A stretch of DNA of 64,000 nucleotides from Bosea sp. ANAM02 (GCF_011764485.1 NZ_AP022848.1:4306001-4370000); one strand, 5' to 3'. Positions 18,427-26,572 are shown, counted from the first letter of the stretch. Program-made: numbers and translations. Notes: generated by a model not told the origin, from the letters alone.

Positions 18427-19503
18427 GTGACGCAAGCCGAGATCATCGCGGCGCTCAAGGCATTCATCGCGCTTCCCGACGCGTCGGACGCCGAATTCGA
18501 GGCGATGGCGCTCCAGGTTTTCGCCTATCAGTTCCGCAACAACGAGCCCTATAAGCGCTTCTGCCTGCAGCGCGGGCGCACGCCGCTCTCGGTCCGGCGC
18601 TGGCGCGATATTCCCGCCGTGCCGATCACCGCCTTCAAGGACCTGACGCTGAGCTGCAGCCCGCCGGAAGCGGCCGAGCGCGTCTTCATGACCAGCGGCA
18701 CGACGCAGGGCATCCGCGGCCGCAGCTATCACCCGACGCTCGACGTCTGGAAGCGCTCGATGCTGGTCAATTTCCGCGCGCGCTTCATGCAGGGCGGCGA
18801 GCGCATCCGCATGGGCATCCTCTTCCCCGACGAGGCCGAGCTGCCCAATTCCTCGCTCGCCACCTATCTCTCGCTCGCCAAACGCGAATGCGGCACGGCG
18901 GATTCCCAGGCCTTCATCGATGCTGCCGGACTCGACCTGGACGGTCTTCTGTCGGCGCTGGAGCAGGCCGAGACGAGCGGCGAGCCCTATGCCCTGCTCG
19001 GCGCGAGCTACTCTTTCGTTCCCGTGCTGGATGCGCTCGCCGAGAGCGGCCGGAGCTTCGTCCTGCCGGAAGGCAGCCGTATCCTCGACACCGGCGGCTT
19101 CAAGGGCCAGTCGCGCGAACTCGGGCCCGACGAGTTTTACGACGGTCTTTCCGCGGCCTTCGGCGTGCCGCGCGCGTCTTGCATCAACATGTACGGGATG
19201 ACCGAGCTGAGCTCGCAGCTCTATGACGACGGCAATGCCGTCTGCCCGTCGGTGAAGTCGGGGCCGCACTGGATTCGCAGCCGCGTCGTCGATCCGCTGA
19301 CCGGCGCCGACCTGCCCGAAGGCCAGCGCGGCGTGATCGTCCATCACGACCTCGCTCATTTCAACTGCGTCGCGGCGATCCTGACCGAGGATGCCGGCGA
19401 AATCGTGCCCGGCGGATTCAGGTTGCTCGGCCGCGTCGACGGCGAGGCCTCGAAGGGCTGTTCGGTCGCCGTCGCCGAATTCCTCGCAGCAGCGCGAGGC
19501 TGA
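18427..19503 (+). CDS. LuxE-like acyl-protein synthetase, TPP-riboswitch controlled
   Basis: A 358-residue member of the LuxE acyl-protein synthetase family (related to ANL adenylating enzymes). In luminous bacteria LuxE activates a fatty acid with ATP and carries it as a thioester on a cysteine close to its C-terminus before passing it to LuxC. Here the phosphate-binding motif is TSGTTQG (residues 89-95), an NMYGMTELSS segment matches the ANL A5 motif, and a C-terminal Cys345 (SKGCSVAVAEF), 13 residues from the end, matches the acylated cysteine. GTG 18427 is chosen because GGAG lies 10 nt upstream; ATG 18364 would add 21 residues. Followed 4 bp later by a LuxC-like gene. No luciferase genes are present, so the substrate is probably a thiamin-related carboxylate (inference). 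Confidence 0.85.
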   Translation: MTQAEIIAALKAFIALPDASDAEFEAMALQVFAYQFRNNEPYKRFCLQRGRTPLSVRRWRDIPAVPITAFKDLTLSCSPPEAAERVFMTSGTTQGIRGRSYHPTLDVWKRSMLVNFRARFMQGGERIRMGILFPDEAELPNSSLATYLSLAKRECGTADSQAFIDAAGLDLDGLLSALEQAETSGEPYALLGASYSFVPVLDALAESGRSFVLPEGSRILDTGGFKGQSRELGPDEFYDGLSAAFGVPRASCINMYGMTELSSQLYDDGNAVCPSVKSGPHWIRSRVVDPLTGADLPEGQRGVIVHHDLAHFNCVAAILTEDAGEIVPGGFRLLGRVDGEASKGCSVAVAEFLAAARG

Positions 19504-19507
19504 TGAC

Positions 19508-20956
19508 GTGGTCGAGCATGCGGGCCATCTGCCGGGCCTGAATCGCGAAGCGCTGCGCTGGCGCGAGGTCAGCCACAGCGCCTGGGGCGAAAACGCTACC
19601 ATCGCGCTGCCCGAGCTCGACGAAGCGCAGGCCGCGACGCTCTGCGCGCATGTGCGCGACAACGCTCGCGCCCGATTGAAGCGGATGGAGACGGCGCGCA
19701 TCGTCGATGCGATCGACGCCGCCATTGCACGCCTGCTCGACCGTGAGCATCCGCTGCGGCGCAAGGCGGAACACCTGCTGCCGATCGTCACCGGCTATGA
19801 CCGCGAGACGGTCCGGCTCGGCCTCACCGGCTATCTCAAGACCTTCCGCAAGCCGCAGCTCCTGCGTTTTCTGGCCGAGGATTTCGGCAATCCCGGCGTG
19901 CTCGACGGTTTCCAGCCGACGCCCAAGGGTGGTTCCCTGCACGCTCATGGCCCGGAGCTTCTGCTGCATGTCTGGGCCGGCAATGTCCCGGCGCTGTCGC
20001 TCTGGAGCCTGATCTGCGGCCTGCTGGTCAAAGCGGGCAGCATCGGCAAGCTCGCCTCGGCCGAGCCTCTGACCGCCGGCTGGTTCGCGAGCCTGCTGGC
20101 AGAGATCGATCCCAAGATCGGCGAATGCCTCGCCATCACCTGGTGGAAGGGCGGCGAGGCGGCGGCCGAGCCGGTCTTCCTGCGCGCGGCCGATACGATC
20201 ATGGCCTATGGCGGCAACGAGACGCTGACGTCGTTGCGCGCGAAGCTCCCGATCACCACGCGCTTCCTGCCGCATGGCCACAAGATCGGCTTCGGCGTGA
20301 TCGCGCGCGAGACGCTCGACAGCCGCAAGGCGCCGGTGCTTGCCCGGCTCGCAGCCCATGATGTCGTGCGTTACGAGCAGCAGGGCTGCTATTCGCCGCA
20401 GATGCTTTTCGTCGAGCGCGGCGGAAAGGTCAGCCCTGCCGAGTTCGCCCGCTACGTCGCGCAGGAACTCGCCGCCCTCGCCGCGCGCCATCCGCGCCGC
20501 GCGCTCTCGTCGGGCGAGGCGACGTCGATCGCGGCGTGGCGTGGCGCGCAGGAGACGCGCGCGATGGACGGCGCCGCGGAGCTTCTTGGCGAAGCATCCG
20601 ACAATTGGAGCGTCGTCCATGTCGAAGCACCGGAAGCCCTGAGCCCGACCGGGCTGAACCGCACGCTCAAGCTCGTCGCGGTCGAAAGCCTCGACGATGT
20701 CGCCGCCCTCGTCGCGCCCTATCGCAGCTTCCTCCAGACGGCCGGCATCGCCGCGTCGCCCGAACGGCTGTTCCGGCTTTCCGAGCAACTGGGCGCGATC
20801 GGAGTCAGCCGCATCGCCCCGCTCGGCCGCATGACCGCGCCGGAGGCCGGCTGGCATCACGACGGGCGCTTCAGCCTCCTCGATCTCGTCACCTTCACCG
20901 AGATCGAGCAATCCGCCGAAGCTGCGGCAGAGGGGTTCGCGCCCTATGTCGACTGA
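19508..20956 (+). CDS. LuxC-like acyl-thioester reductase, TPP-riboswitch controlled
   Basis: A 482-residue member of the LuxC acyl-CoA reductase family, an aldehyde-dehydrogenase-fold enzyme that reduces an enzyme-bound acyl thioester to an aldehyde with NADPH. The catalytic cysteine is Cys294 in YEQQGCYSPQ, close to the position in Vibrio LuxC (Cys286), and an HAHGPELLLHVWAGNVP segment corresponds to the family's nucleotide-binding region. The start GTG 19508 lies 4 bp after the luxE-like stop; an ATG at 19503 is out of frame. The 3' end overlaps the ABC ATPase start by 11 bp. Together with the LuxE-like protein it would form a carboxylic-acid reductase delivering an aldehyde to the SDR at the operon end. 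Confidence 0.85.
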   Translation: MVEHAGHLPGLNREALRWREVSHSAWGENATIALPELDEAQAATLCAHVRDNARARLKRMETARIVDAIDAAIARLLDREHPLRRKAEHLLPIVTGYDRETVRLGLTGYLKTFRKPQLLRFLAEDFGNPGVLDGFQPTPKGGSLHAHGPELLLHVWAGNVPALSLWSLICGLLVKAGSIGKLASAEPLTAGWFASLLAEIDPKIGECLAITWWKGGEAAAEPVFLRAADTIMAYGGNETLTSLRAKLPITTRFLPHGHKIGFGVIARETLDSRKAPVLARLAAHDVVRYEQQGCYSPQMLFVERGGKVSPAEFARYVAQELAALAARHPRRALSSGEATSIAAWRGAQETRAMDGAAELLGEASDNWSVVHVEAPEALSPTGLNRTLKLVAVESLDDVAALVAPYRSFLQTAGIAASPERLFRLSEQLGAIGVSRIAPLGRMTAPEAGWHHDGRFSLLDLVTFTEIEQSAEAAAEGFAPYVD

Positions 20957-21737
20957 ACCGCACAAGCCCGGCTTCGTCACGATCGAGCGCGCGAGCTACC
21001 GCTATGACGCGACCGGCCCTGCCGTCGTCGATGCGGCCGAATGGTCGATCCCGCGCGGCGATATCCATTGCCTGCTCGGCCGCAGCGGCTGCGGCAAGAC
21101 CACCCTGCTCAAGCTCGCCGCCGGCCTGCTGATGCCAAGCGAAGGCGCGATCCGCATCGGCGGCGAGACGCTGCACGGGCCGAGCCCGCGCGCCGGCTTC
21201 GTCTTCCAGGCGCCGACCCTGCTCGACTGGCTGAACGCGCGCGACAATGTCCTGCTGCCGATCTCGCTGAAGCGGCGCCCGACCATCGCCGACAAGGATG
21301 CCGCGATCGACCTGCTGGAGCGTGTCGGCCTCGCCGATTTCGCCATGCGCCGGCCGGTCGAGCTGTCCGGCGGCCAGCAGAGCCGTGTCGCCGTTGCCCG
21401 CGCGCTGATCGGCAATCCCGACCTGCTGCTGCTCGACGAGCCTTTCGCGGCGCTCGACGCCCTGACGCGCGAGGAATTGCAGGACGATCTGCTGCGGCTC
21501 TGCGCACTCAACGGCACGACCGCACTTTTCGTCACGCATGATATCGGCGAGGCCGTCTATCTCGCCGACACCGTCGCGGTGATGGCGGCCGGGCAAGTCA
21601 CGCATGTGCGCCGGATCGAACTGGCCCGTCCGCGTCATCGCGACATGCGCTATGCGCCTGGCTTTATCGCCGCCTGCCGCGGCTTGCGCGACGCCATGGA
21701 TGACGCGGCCATAGCCAGCCGGAGGCCGGCGGCATGA
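20946..21737 (+). CDS. ABC transporter ATP-binding protein (thiamin-precursor uptake, ThiZ-like)
   Basis: A 263-residue ABC ATPase of the nitrate/sulfonate/taurine type. Walker A is GRSGCGKTT (residues 45-53), the Q-loop lies in FVFQAPTLLDW, the signature is LSGGQQSR, Walker B is LLLLDEPFAALD and the H-loop is FVTHD. It overlaps the LuxC-like gene by 11 bp and the permease gene by 4 bp. The TPP riboswitch and the NMT1-like binding protein point to a pyrimidine or other thiamin precursor as substrate, by analogy with ThiXYZ; the chemical identity is inferred. Confidence 0.9.
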   Translation: MSTEPHKPGFVTIERASYRYDATGPAVVDAAEWSIPRGDIHCLLGRSGCGKTTLLKLAAGLLMPSEGAIRIGGETLHGPSPRAGFVFQAPTLLDWLNARDNVLLPISLKRRPTIADKDAAIDLLERVGLADFAMRRPVELSGGQQSRVAVARALIGNPDLLLLDEPFAALDALTREELQDDLLRLCALNGTTALFVTHDIGEAVYLADTVAVMAAGQVTHVRRIELARPRHRDMRYAPGFIAACRGLRDAMDDAAIASRRPAA

Positions 21738-22483
21738 TGGCCCGTCTGCCCTCGCTCCTGCTGCTCTTCGCGCTGCTCGCCGGCTGGGAAGCCTGGTGCC
21801 GGCTCGGCGGCCTGTCGCCGCTCGTCCTGCCGCCACCGTCCGCCGTGCTTACGACGCTGTGGAGCGAGATCGCGACCGGCAGGCTCTGGCCGCATCTGGC
21901 GATGACCGTCACCGAGATGGTGCTGGGTCTCGGCATCGGCGCCGTCGTCGGGCTCGGTGTCGGTATCCTGTTGGCGGAGTTCCCGGCGCTCAGCCGCCTG
22001 CTGCGGCCCTATGTGCTGGCGAGCCAGCTCGTGCCCAAGCTCGCGCTCGGGCCGCTCTTCATCATCTGGTTTGGCTTCGGCATGACGCCGACCGTCGTCA
22101 TCACCGCACTGATCTGCTTCTTCCCGCTGATGGAGAATACGCTGACCGGGATCAGCGAGGTCGATGCCTCCCGCCGCGAACTCTTCCGCATGCTCGGCGC
22201 CGGCCGCCTCAAGACCTTGCTGCGCCTCAAGCTGCCGGCGGCACTGCCGGTCATCATGGCGGGCCTGCGCGTCGCCGTCGTGCTGGCGCTGGTCGGCGCC
22301 GTGGTCGGCGAGTTCATCGGCGGGCGGATCGGGCTCGGCGCCTCGATCATCGCCGCGCAGAGCGTGATGGATTCGAGCCTGATCTTCGCGCTCTTCATCG
22401 TCATCACCGCCCTTGGAATGCTGCTCTACGAGGCCGTGCGCCTGATCGAGCGCCGCGTCCTTCACCGTTTCTCGAAAGGCTAG
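21734..22483 (+). CDS. ABC transporter permease (ThiX-like)
   Basis: A 249-residue inner-membrane permease of the binding-protein-dependent transport family with about six hydrophobic segments. The EAA loop that contacts the ATPase is visible as EVDASRRELFRMLGAGR followed by LKLPAALP. The ATG overlaps the ATPase stop (ATGA), and the binding-protein gene begins 7 bp after the stop. Together with the flanking genes it forms one importer of the SsuC/TauC/ThiX type. Confidence 0.9.
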   Translation: MMARLPSLLLLFALLAGWEAWCRLGGLSPLVLPPPSAVLTTLWSEIATGRLWPHLAMTVTEMVLGLGIGAVVGLGVGILLAEFPALSRLLRPYVLASQLVPKLALGPLFIIWFGFGMTPTVVITALICFFPLMENTLTGISEVDASRRELFRMLGAGRLKTLLRLKLPAALPVIMAGLRVAVVLALVGAVVGEFIGGRIGLGASIIAAQSVMDSSLIFALFIVITALGMLLYEAVRLIERRVLHRFSKG

Positions 22484-22489
22484 ATTCCC

Positions 22490-23482
22490 ATGTCCGCGCT
22501 GCGCGCCTTCCTGATGCTCGCCCTCTCCTGCCTCGTCTCAGCCCCCGCGACGGCGCAATCGCTCGACAAGATCACCGTCGCCGGCTGGAGCCAGCCGATC
22601 AGCGAGATCACCAACCTGCTGGCCGAGCCCGACAAGGGCTTCTTCAAGGCGAAGGGCATCGCGCTCGATTATGTGCCCGGCACTGGCGGCGGCGCGGCCC
22701 TGCAGAACATGCTCGCCGGGCAGGCCGATATCGCCTTCACCGACCCGGCCGCACTCTATCTCGCGCTCGACAAGGGCGAGAAGCTCGTCGCGATCTACAA
22801 CATCTATCCGCAGAACGTCTTCAACGTGGTCGCGCTGAAGAGCAACGGCATCCGCACGGCCGCCGATCTCAAGGGCAAGCGCATCGGCGTCTACAGCCTG
22901 GCCAGCGGCACCTACCAGAACCTGCTCGTGCTGCTGCATCAGGTCGGCCTGAGCGAGAAGGACGTGCAGATCCAGCCGACCGGCCTGCTCAATTTCGCGC
23001 CGCTGATGCAGGGCCAGGTCGACGCCACCGCCGCGACCGATACCGGGCTGCTCGTCGCCCGCGCCAAGGGACTGGGCGAGGCCAACGTCATCGAGGTTCG
23101 CGACCAACTCAACCTGCCGAGCGACATCTTCGTGGTGAAGGAAAGCTATTACGAGCAGAACAAGCCGCTGCTGAAGCGCTTCCTCGCCGCCTATCGCGAT
23201 TCCGCCGCCTGGATGATCGCGAAGCCCGAAGAAGCCGCGCGCATCGCCGTCACCCGCGCGATCAACGGCCGCGACGAGGCGGTCAATCTCGCGATTATCA
23301 AGCTGCGCAATGCATCGAGCATCTCGCCGACGACGGAGCGCGAGGGGCTCGGCCGCTTCGATCTCGACGCCCTGCAGAAGGGCGCCGACACGTTCCGCAG
23401 CCTCGGCCTGATCACCCGCCAGATCGACATGAAGGCCGTCGTGAAGAGCGACCTGATCCCGCCGAAGGATGGCGCACCGTGA
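22490..23482 (+). CDS. ABC transporter substrate-binding protein, NMT1/THI5-like (ThiY-like)
   Basis: A 330-residue periplasmic binding protein of the NMT1/THI5-like family. A signal peptide spans about residues 1-23 with ATAQS as the likely cleavage site. The mature part has the type II binding-protein pattern, for example KITVAGWSQPISEITNLLAEP, GQADIAFTDPAALYLAL and LKGKRIGVY. Members bind HMP-type pyrimidines (ThiY), sulfonates or nitrate; control by a TPP riboswitch favours a thiamin precursor. The cysteine-rich motif of yeast Thi5 enzyme is absent, so it is a binding protein, not an HMP synthase. Its stop overlaps the GTG of the SDR. Confidence 0.88.
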   Translation: MSALRAFLMLALSCLVSAPATAQSLDKITVAGWSQPISEITNLLAEPDKGFFKAKGIALDYVPGTGGGAALQNMLAGQADIAFTDPAALYLALDKGEKLVAIYNIYPQNVFNVVALKSNGIRTAADLKGKRIGVYSLASGTYQNLLVLLHQVGLSEKDVQIQPTGLLNFAPLMQGQVDATAATDTGLLVARAKGLGEANVIEVRDQLNLPSDIFVVKESYYEQNKPLLKRFLAAYRDSAAWMIAKPEEAARIAVTRAINGRDEAVNLAIIKLRNASSISPTTEREGLGRFDLDALQKGADTFRSLGLITRQIDMKAVVKSDLIPPKDGAP

Positions 23483-24246
23483 GCTTCCGCGACCGGGCCA
23501 TCCTCGTCACCGGCGCGAGCCGCGGCATCGGGGCGGCGATCGCGAAGGCTTTCGCGGCCGAGGGCGGGATCGTCGTCGTCAACTACCGGACGAACGAAGC
23601 GGCGGCCGAGGCGGTCGTTGCGGAATGCCGCGCCCTCGGCGGCGAGGCGCTCGCCATCACGGCCGATGTCACTTCGCCTGAAGCGGTTACCACGATGGCG
23701 ACGCGCATCGCCGATGAGGTCGGCCGGCTCGACGTCGTCGTCAATAACGCCTTCGCGCCCTATCGCTTCGATCCGGACAACCGCGCGCGCTTCTGGGAAA
23801 CGCCTTGGGAGTCTTACGAGCAGCAGTTCGAGGGCGCGGTGAAGGCGGCCTATACGGTCAGCCGCGCGATGCTGCCGCTGCTCCAGCGCCGCAGCGGCGC
23901 GAGCATCGTCAATCTCGCCAGCGATCTGGTGACGCGGCCGAGCATTCCCTATCACGACTACACCACGGCGAAGGCAGCGCTCGTCGGCTTCAGCCGCAAT
24001 CTCGCCGCCGAGCTCGGCCCGCTCGGCATCCGCGTGAACTGCGTTGCGCCGGGGCTGGTCTATCCGACGCAGGCGAGCGCGGATACGCCGGAGGAGGTCC
24101 GCGAGATGCTGATCGCGCAGACGCCACTGCGCCGCATCGCGACCCCGGAGGATGTCGCCGGCCCCGTGCTCTTCCTCGCCAGCGACTGGAGCCGCTTCGT
24201 CACGGGCCAAGTGCTCCATGTCGATGGCGGGCTGGTGATGGCCTGA
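23479..24246 (+). CDS. SDR-family reductase (FabG-like) at the end of the thiamin-regulated operon
   Basis: A 255-residue classical SDR. Motifs are VTGASRGIG (residues 10-18), VVNNAFAPYRF in place of NNAG, the catalytic Ser in NLASD and the YTTAK motif (Tyr-x-x-x-Lys intact), ending in GQVLHVDGG. It starts at GTG 23479 in a GTGA overlap with the binding-protein gene. In the proposed pathway it would reduce the aldehyde produced by the LuxC-like enzyme to an alcohol. FabG-like reductases annotated as 3-oxoacyl-ACP reductases have, as I recall, been listed among candidate thiamin-regulon genes (oarX), but I cannot verify orthology here. Confidence 0.87.
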   Translation: MSFRDRAILVTGASRGIGAAIAKAFAAEGGIVVVNYRTNEAAAEAVVAECRALGGEALAITADVTSPEAVTTMATRIADEVGRLDVVVNNAFAPYRFDPDNRARFWETPWESYEQQFEGAVKAAYTVSRAMLPLLQRRSGASIVNLASDLVTRPSIPYHDYTTAKAALVGFSRNLAAELGPLGIRVNCVAPGLVYPTQASADTPEEVREMLIAQTPLRRIATPEDVAGPVLFLASDWSRFVTGQVLHVDGGLVMA

Positions 24247-24270
24247 GAGGTCGGTTTGATTATCCTTCAG

Positions 24271-24387
24271 TCCTCATCCTGAGGAGCCATCCCGATAGGG
24301 ATGGCGTCTCGAAGGATGTTTCAGGAGGCTCCGGAACCATCTGGAGCATCCTTCGAGACGCCGCTACGCGGCTCCTCAGGATGAGGG
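24271..24387. repeat. Palindromic intergenic repeat, family A, copy 1
   Basis: An imperfect palindrome of about 117 bp filling the gap between the SDR and the cytochrome gene. The ends are TCCTCATCCTGAGGAGC and GCTCCTCAGGATGAGG; internal arms are GCGTCTCGAAGGATG and CATCCTTCGAGACGC. A second copy lies at 52535-52648. It can fold into one long hairpin and may terminate both convergent transcripts. Such elements are common in Bosea/Bradyrhizobium-type genomes as I recall. Confidence 0.85.
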
Positions 24388-24422
24388 CTTCAGTTGTTCA
24401 AACGCCTCCTGAGATGTCACTG

Positions 24423-24812
24423 CTACGGTGCCTTCTTGCCGGCGGCGTCGAACTGCTTGAGATAGGCGAGCAGGTCGGCGATGCGCTTCTCGTCTTTCAG
24501 GCCGGCATAGATCATCTTGGTGCCCGGCACCTTGCCGCGCGGGTTCTGGATGTATTCGGCGAAGGTCGCCTCGTTCCAGGTGAGGCCGGAATCCTTCATC
24601 GCCGCGCTGTAGCTGTAGCCGTCGCGCGCGCCGGCCTTCTGCCCGATGACGCCGTTGAGGGCGGGACCGACGAGGTTCTTGGCGGTCTCGCCGACCTGAT
24701 GGCAGGCACGGCACTGGGCATAGACCCTCTCGCCGGCGGCGGCATCCTGGGCGCGGGCGGGCTGAGTGCCGGCCGCGAGCAGGGCGGCGCCCGCAAGGAT
24801 TACGAACTTCAT
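24423..24812 (-). CDS. Class I c-type cytochrome
   Basis: A 129-residue periplasmic monohaem cytochrome c. A signal peptide covers about residues 1-21 (ARAQD cleavage region). The haem-binding motif is CRACH (Cys34-His38) and the distal Met is probably in GTKMIYAG. The sequence resembles mitochondrial-type cytochrome c2/c550 proteins (GPALNGVIGQKAG, LLAYLKQF). It is the last gene of the ECF sigma-anti-sigma-SorA operon, 12 bp after the other cytochrome, so it probably carries electrons from sulfite oxidation to the terminal oxidase. Confidence 0.9.
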   Translation of the reverse strand: MKFVILAGAALLAAGTQPARAQDAAAGERVYAQCRACHQVGETAKNLVGPALNGVIGQKAGARDGYSYSAAMKDSGLTWNEATFAEYIQNPRGKVPGTKMIYAGLKDEKRIADLLAYLKQFDAAGKKAP

Positions 24813-24824
24813 GTCGAGGGAATC

Positions 24825-25172
24825 CTATTGCTTGGGAGCGAAGGGGCTGACCCAGCCGCCGCTTTTCGCCGGCGTTTTCGGGGGGAAGGCCTGCGCGAGA
24901 TAGTCGAGCAGGGTCTTGCGCGTCTCCGGATCAGGCTCCGGCATGCTGTGCTTCTCGGTCATCCAGTCGAGGGTCTCGTCCCAGCGGGCGCGATCCATGC
25001 CCTGCCGGCCGACGACCTTCATCGAATGGCAGCCGATGCAGTAGCCGAAGGTCTCGTCGCGGCCGGGAAAGTCCGGCAGCGTCTCGGCGGTCTCCTCCTG
25101 GGCGAAGCCGGCGGAGGGGGCGAGGAGGAGGGCCGCGAGAGCGGCCATCCGAAGCGATTGCGCGAGCACCAT
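24825..25172 (-). CDS. SorB-like c-type cytochrome subunit of sulfite dehydrogenase
   Basis: A 115-residue secreted monohaem cytochrome. The signal peptide ends near residue 24 (GFAQE); the haem motif is CIGCH (Cys45-His49), and a Met in KHSMPEPD could be the distal ligand. It begins 2 bp after the SorA-like gene stop, the arrangement of sorAB in sulfite:cytochrome c oxidoreductases. It would take electrons from the molybdenum/haem partner. SorB assignment rests on position and size; low-complexity small cytochromes are hard to name with certainty. Confidence 0.82.
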   Translation of the reverse strand: MVLAQSLRMAALAALLLAPSAGFAQEETAETLPDFPGRDETFGYCIGCHSMKVVGRQGMDRARWDETLDWMTEKHSMPEPDPETRKTLLDYLAQAFPPKTPAKSGGWVSPFAPKQ

Positions 25173-25174
25173 CG

Positions 25175-26491
25175 TCAGCCCACCATGATGGCGATGCGAT
25201 GGAGCGGGTTGGAGCCGTAGCCCTGCGGGTTCCAGTTCGTCGCCACATGCGGCTGGCCGACGCCGCGGGAATCGGTCGCGCGGACCCAGAGCTCGAAATA
25301 GCCCTCGCTCGGCAGCTTGACCTTGCCGGTCCAGCGCACCCAGTCGTAGCGGTTCCTCGGCTTGGCGAGCGTCATGGCGTGCCAGCGCTGGCCGGCATCG
25401 AAGGAGACCTCGACCTTCGCGACGGTGTGGTCGCCGGCCCAGGCCGCGCCGCGCAGCGCGACCTCGCGGGTCGCCGCCGGCAGGCGCGTGCCGTTGGCGG
25501 GCGCGCTGATGATCGAGCGCACCGGCATCGAGGTCAGGTCGGTGAAATTGGTCTTGCCGTCGGCATTCGAGCCGGGAACGAGCGGGACGGTGGGCACGCG
25601 ATAGGAGGTGCCGCCCATGCCCTGCCCGTCATGCGGCGTCGCGCGGACGAGGATGCGGTTCAGCCATTTCGACGAAAGCGAGGCCGGCCAGCCCGGCACG
25701 ACGAGGCGCAGCGGGCCGCCATGGATATGGGGAAGCGGCTCGCCATTCATCCCCCAGACGATCAGGCAATGCGGCTCCAGCGCCTTCTCGATCGGCATGC
25801 CCCGCGAGATCGCGTTCTTGGTGGTATCGCCCGAGAGATGCGGATCGGCGCCGAAATGACCGGTGAACTTGGCGGAGGCCTTGAGGCCCGCCGCCTTCAG
25901 CACGTCGGCCAGGCGCACGCCGGTCCATTCGGCGCAGCCGGCGCCGCCATTGGTCCATTGGTTGCCGCGCGCCGCCGGGGAATAGAAGGAGCGGCCATTG
26001 CCGCCGCATTCCAGCACCATGCGGAAGGTCTGCGGCTTGAAGCGGGATTTCAGCTCCTTCACCGTCAGGGTCAACGGCTTCTCGACCTCGCCCTCGATCC
26101 TGAGCTGCCAGGCATCGACATCCTTGATCGGTTCCGGAATCTGGCCGTTGTTGCGGATGAAGAATTTCGAGATCGGCGTGGTGTCGTCGTCGAGCAGGTT
26201 CTCGGGCGTCTCGGCGACGAGCGGGCGGTCGCCGAGCAGGGCCAGGCCCTTGTCCTTGCCGGGATAGTCGAAGGGCTGCGGCCCCTTGGCCGGCGCGGCG
26301 GCCGTGGCGCCTTGCGCGGCGGCGGACGAGATCGGGGACAGGCGCGGCAGACCGCCGACAGCCAAGCCCAGCGCGGCAAGGCTGCCGCCGAGCAGAAGGC
26401 GCCGCGATGTACGGGGGGTATCGGTGGCGCCGGCAGCAGGCACGGCATCGGTATCGGCTGCGCCCTCGCGCAGGTCTGCTTCGTTGAGCAT
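25175..26491 (-). CDS. SorA-like periplasmic sulfite dehydrogenase, molybdopterin subunit
   Basis: A 438-residue sulfite oxidase-family molybdoenzyme, exported by the Tat system: the twin-arginine motif TSRRLLLGG lies at residues 28-36. The molybdenum-ligating cysteine is Cys162 in VLECGGNGRSF; GCAEWTGVRLADVL, PLPHIHGGPLRLVVPGW and the C-terminal dimerisation domain (VEVSFDAGQRWH) are family hallmarks. The reaction is sulfite to sulfate with electrons passed to the adjacent cytochromes. SoxC-type sulfane dehydrogenase is related, but no other sox gene is present, so SorA is the better reading. An ECF-type promoter candidate lies 34-62 bp upstream of its ATG. Confidence 0.88.
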   Translation of the reverse strand: MLNEADLREGAADTDAVPAAGATDTPRTSRRLLLGGSLAALGLAVGGLPRLSPISSAAAQGATAAAPAKGPQPFDYPGKDKGLALLGDRPLVAETPENLLDDDTTPISKFFIRNNGQIPEPIKDVDAWQLRIEGEVEKPLTLTVKELKSRFKPQTFRMVLECGGNGRSFYSPAARGNQWTNGGAGCAEWTGVRLADVLKAAGLKASAKFTGHFGADPHLSGDTTKNAISRGMPIEKALEPHCLIVWGMNGEPLPHIHGGPLRLVVPGWPASLSSKWLNRILVRATPHDGQGMGGTSYRVPTVPLVPGSNADGKTNFTDLTSMPVRSIISAPANGTRLPAATREVALRGAAWAGDHTVAKVEVSFDAGQRWHAMTLAKPRNRYDWVRWTGKVKLPSEGYFELWVRATDSRGVGQPHVATNWNPQGYGSNPLHRIAIMVG

Positions 26492-26524
26492 GGCGTTTCT
26501 CCCGAGGACATATTCCTCACTGGA

Positions 26525-26553
26525 GACGACGCTTCAGGGCTTCGATTTATTCC
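26525..26553 (-). promoter_or_regulatory. ECF-type promoter candidate before the SorA-like gene
   Basis: Read on the minus strand: GGAAT (within 26549-26553) and CGTC (26528-26531) separated by 17 nt, the common -35/-10 pattern of alphaproteobacterial ECF sigma factors. It sits in the 81-bp gap between the anti-sigma and SorA-like genes and could let the sigma factor switch on the sulfite dehydrogenase separately. Confidence 0.45.
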
Positions 26554-26572
26554 AAGCCGAGAGAAAAATATC

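Noticed and set aside
18427..20956. Bioluminescence genes suggested by LuxE and LuxC homologs
   Set aside because: No luxA, luxB or luxD is present, and the leader is a TPP riboswitch with an NMT1-like importer, which points to thiamin metabolism instead.
22490..23482. THI5-type HMP synthase
   Set aside because: It has a signal peptide, an adjacent permease and ATPase, and no cysteine-rich catalytic motif, so it is a binding protein.
25175..26491. SoxC (thiosulfate pathway) as the identity of the molybdoenzyme
   Set aside because: No soxA, B, X, Y, Z or D neighbour is present; the small monohaem cytochrome directly behind it fits SorB better.
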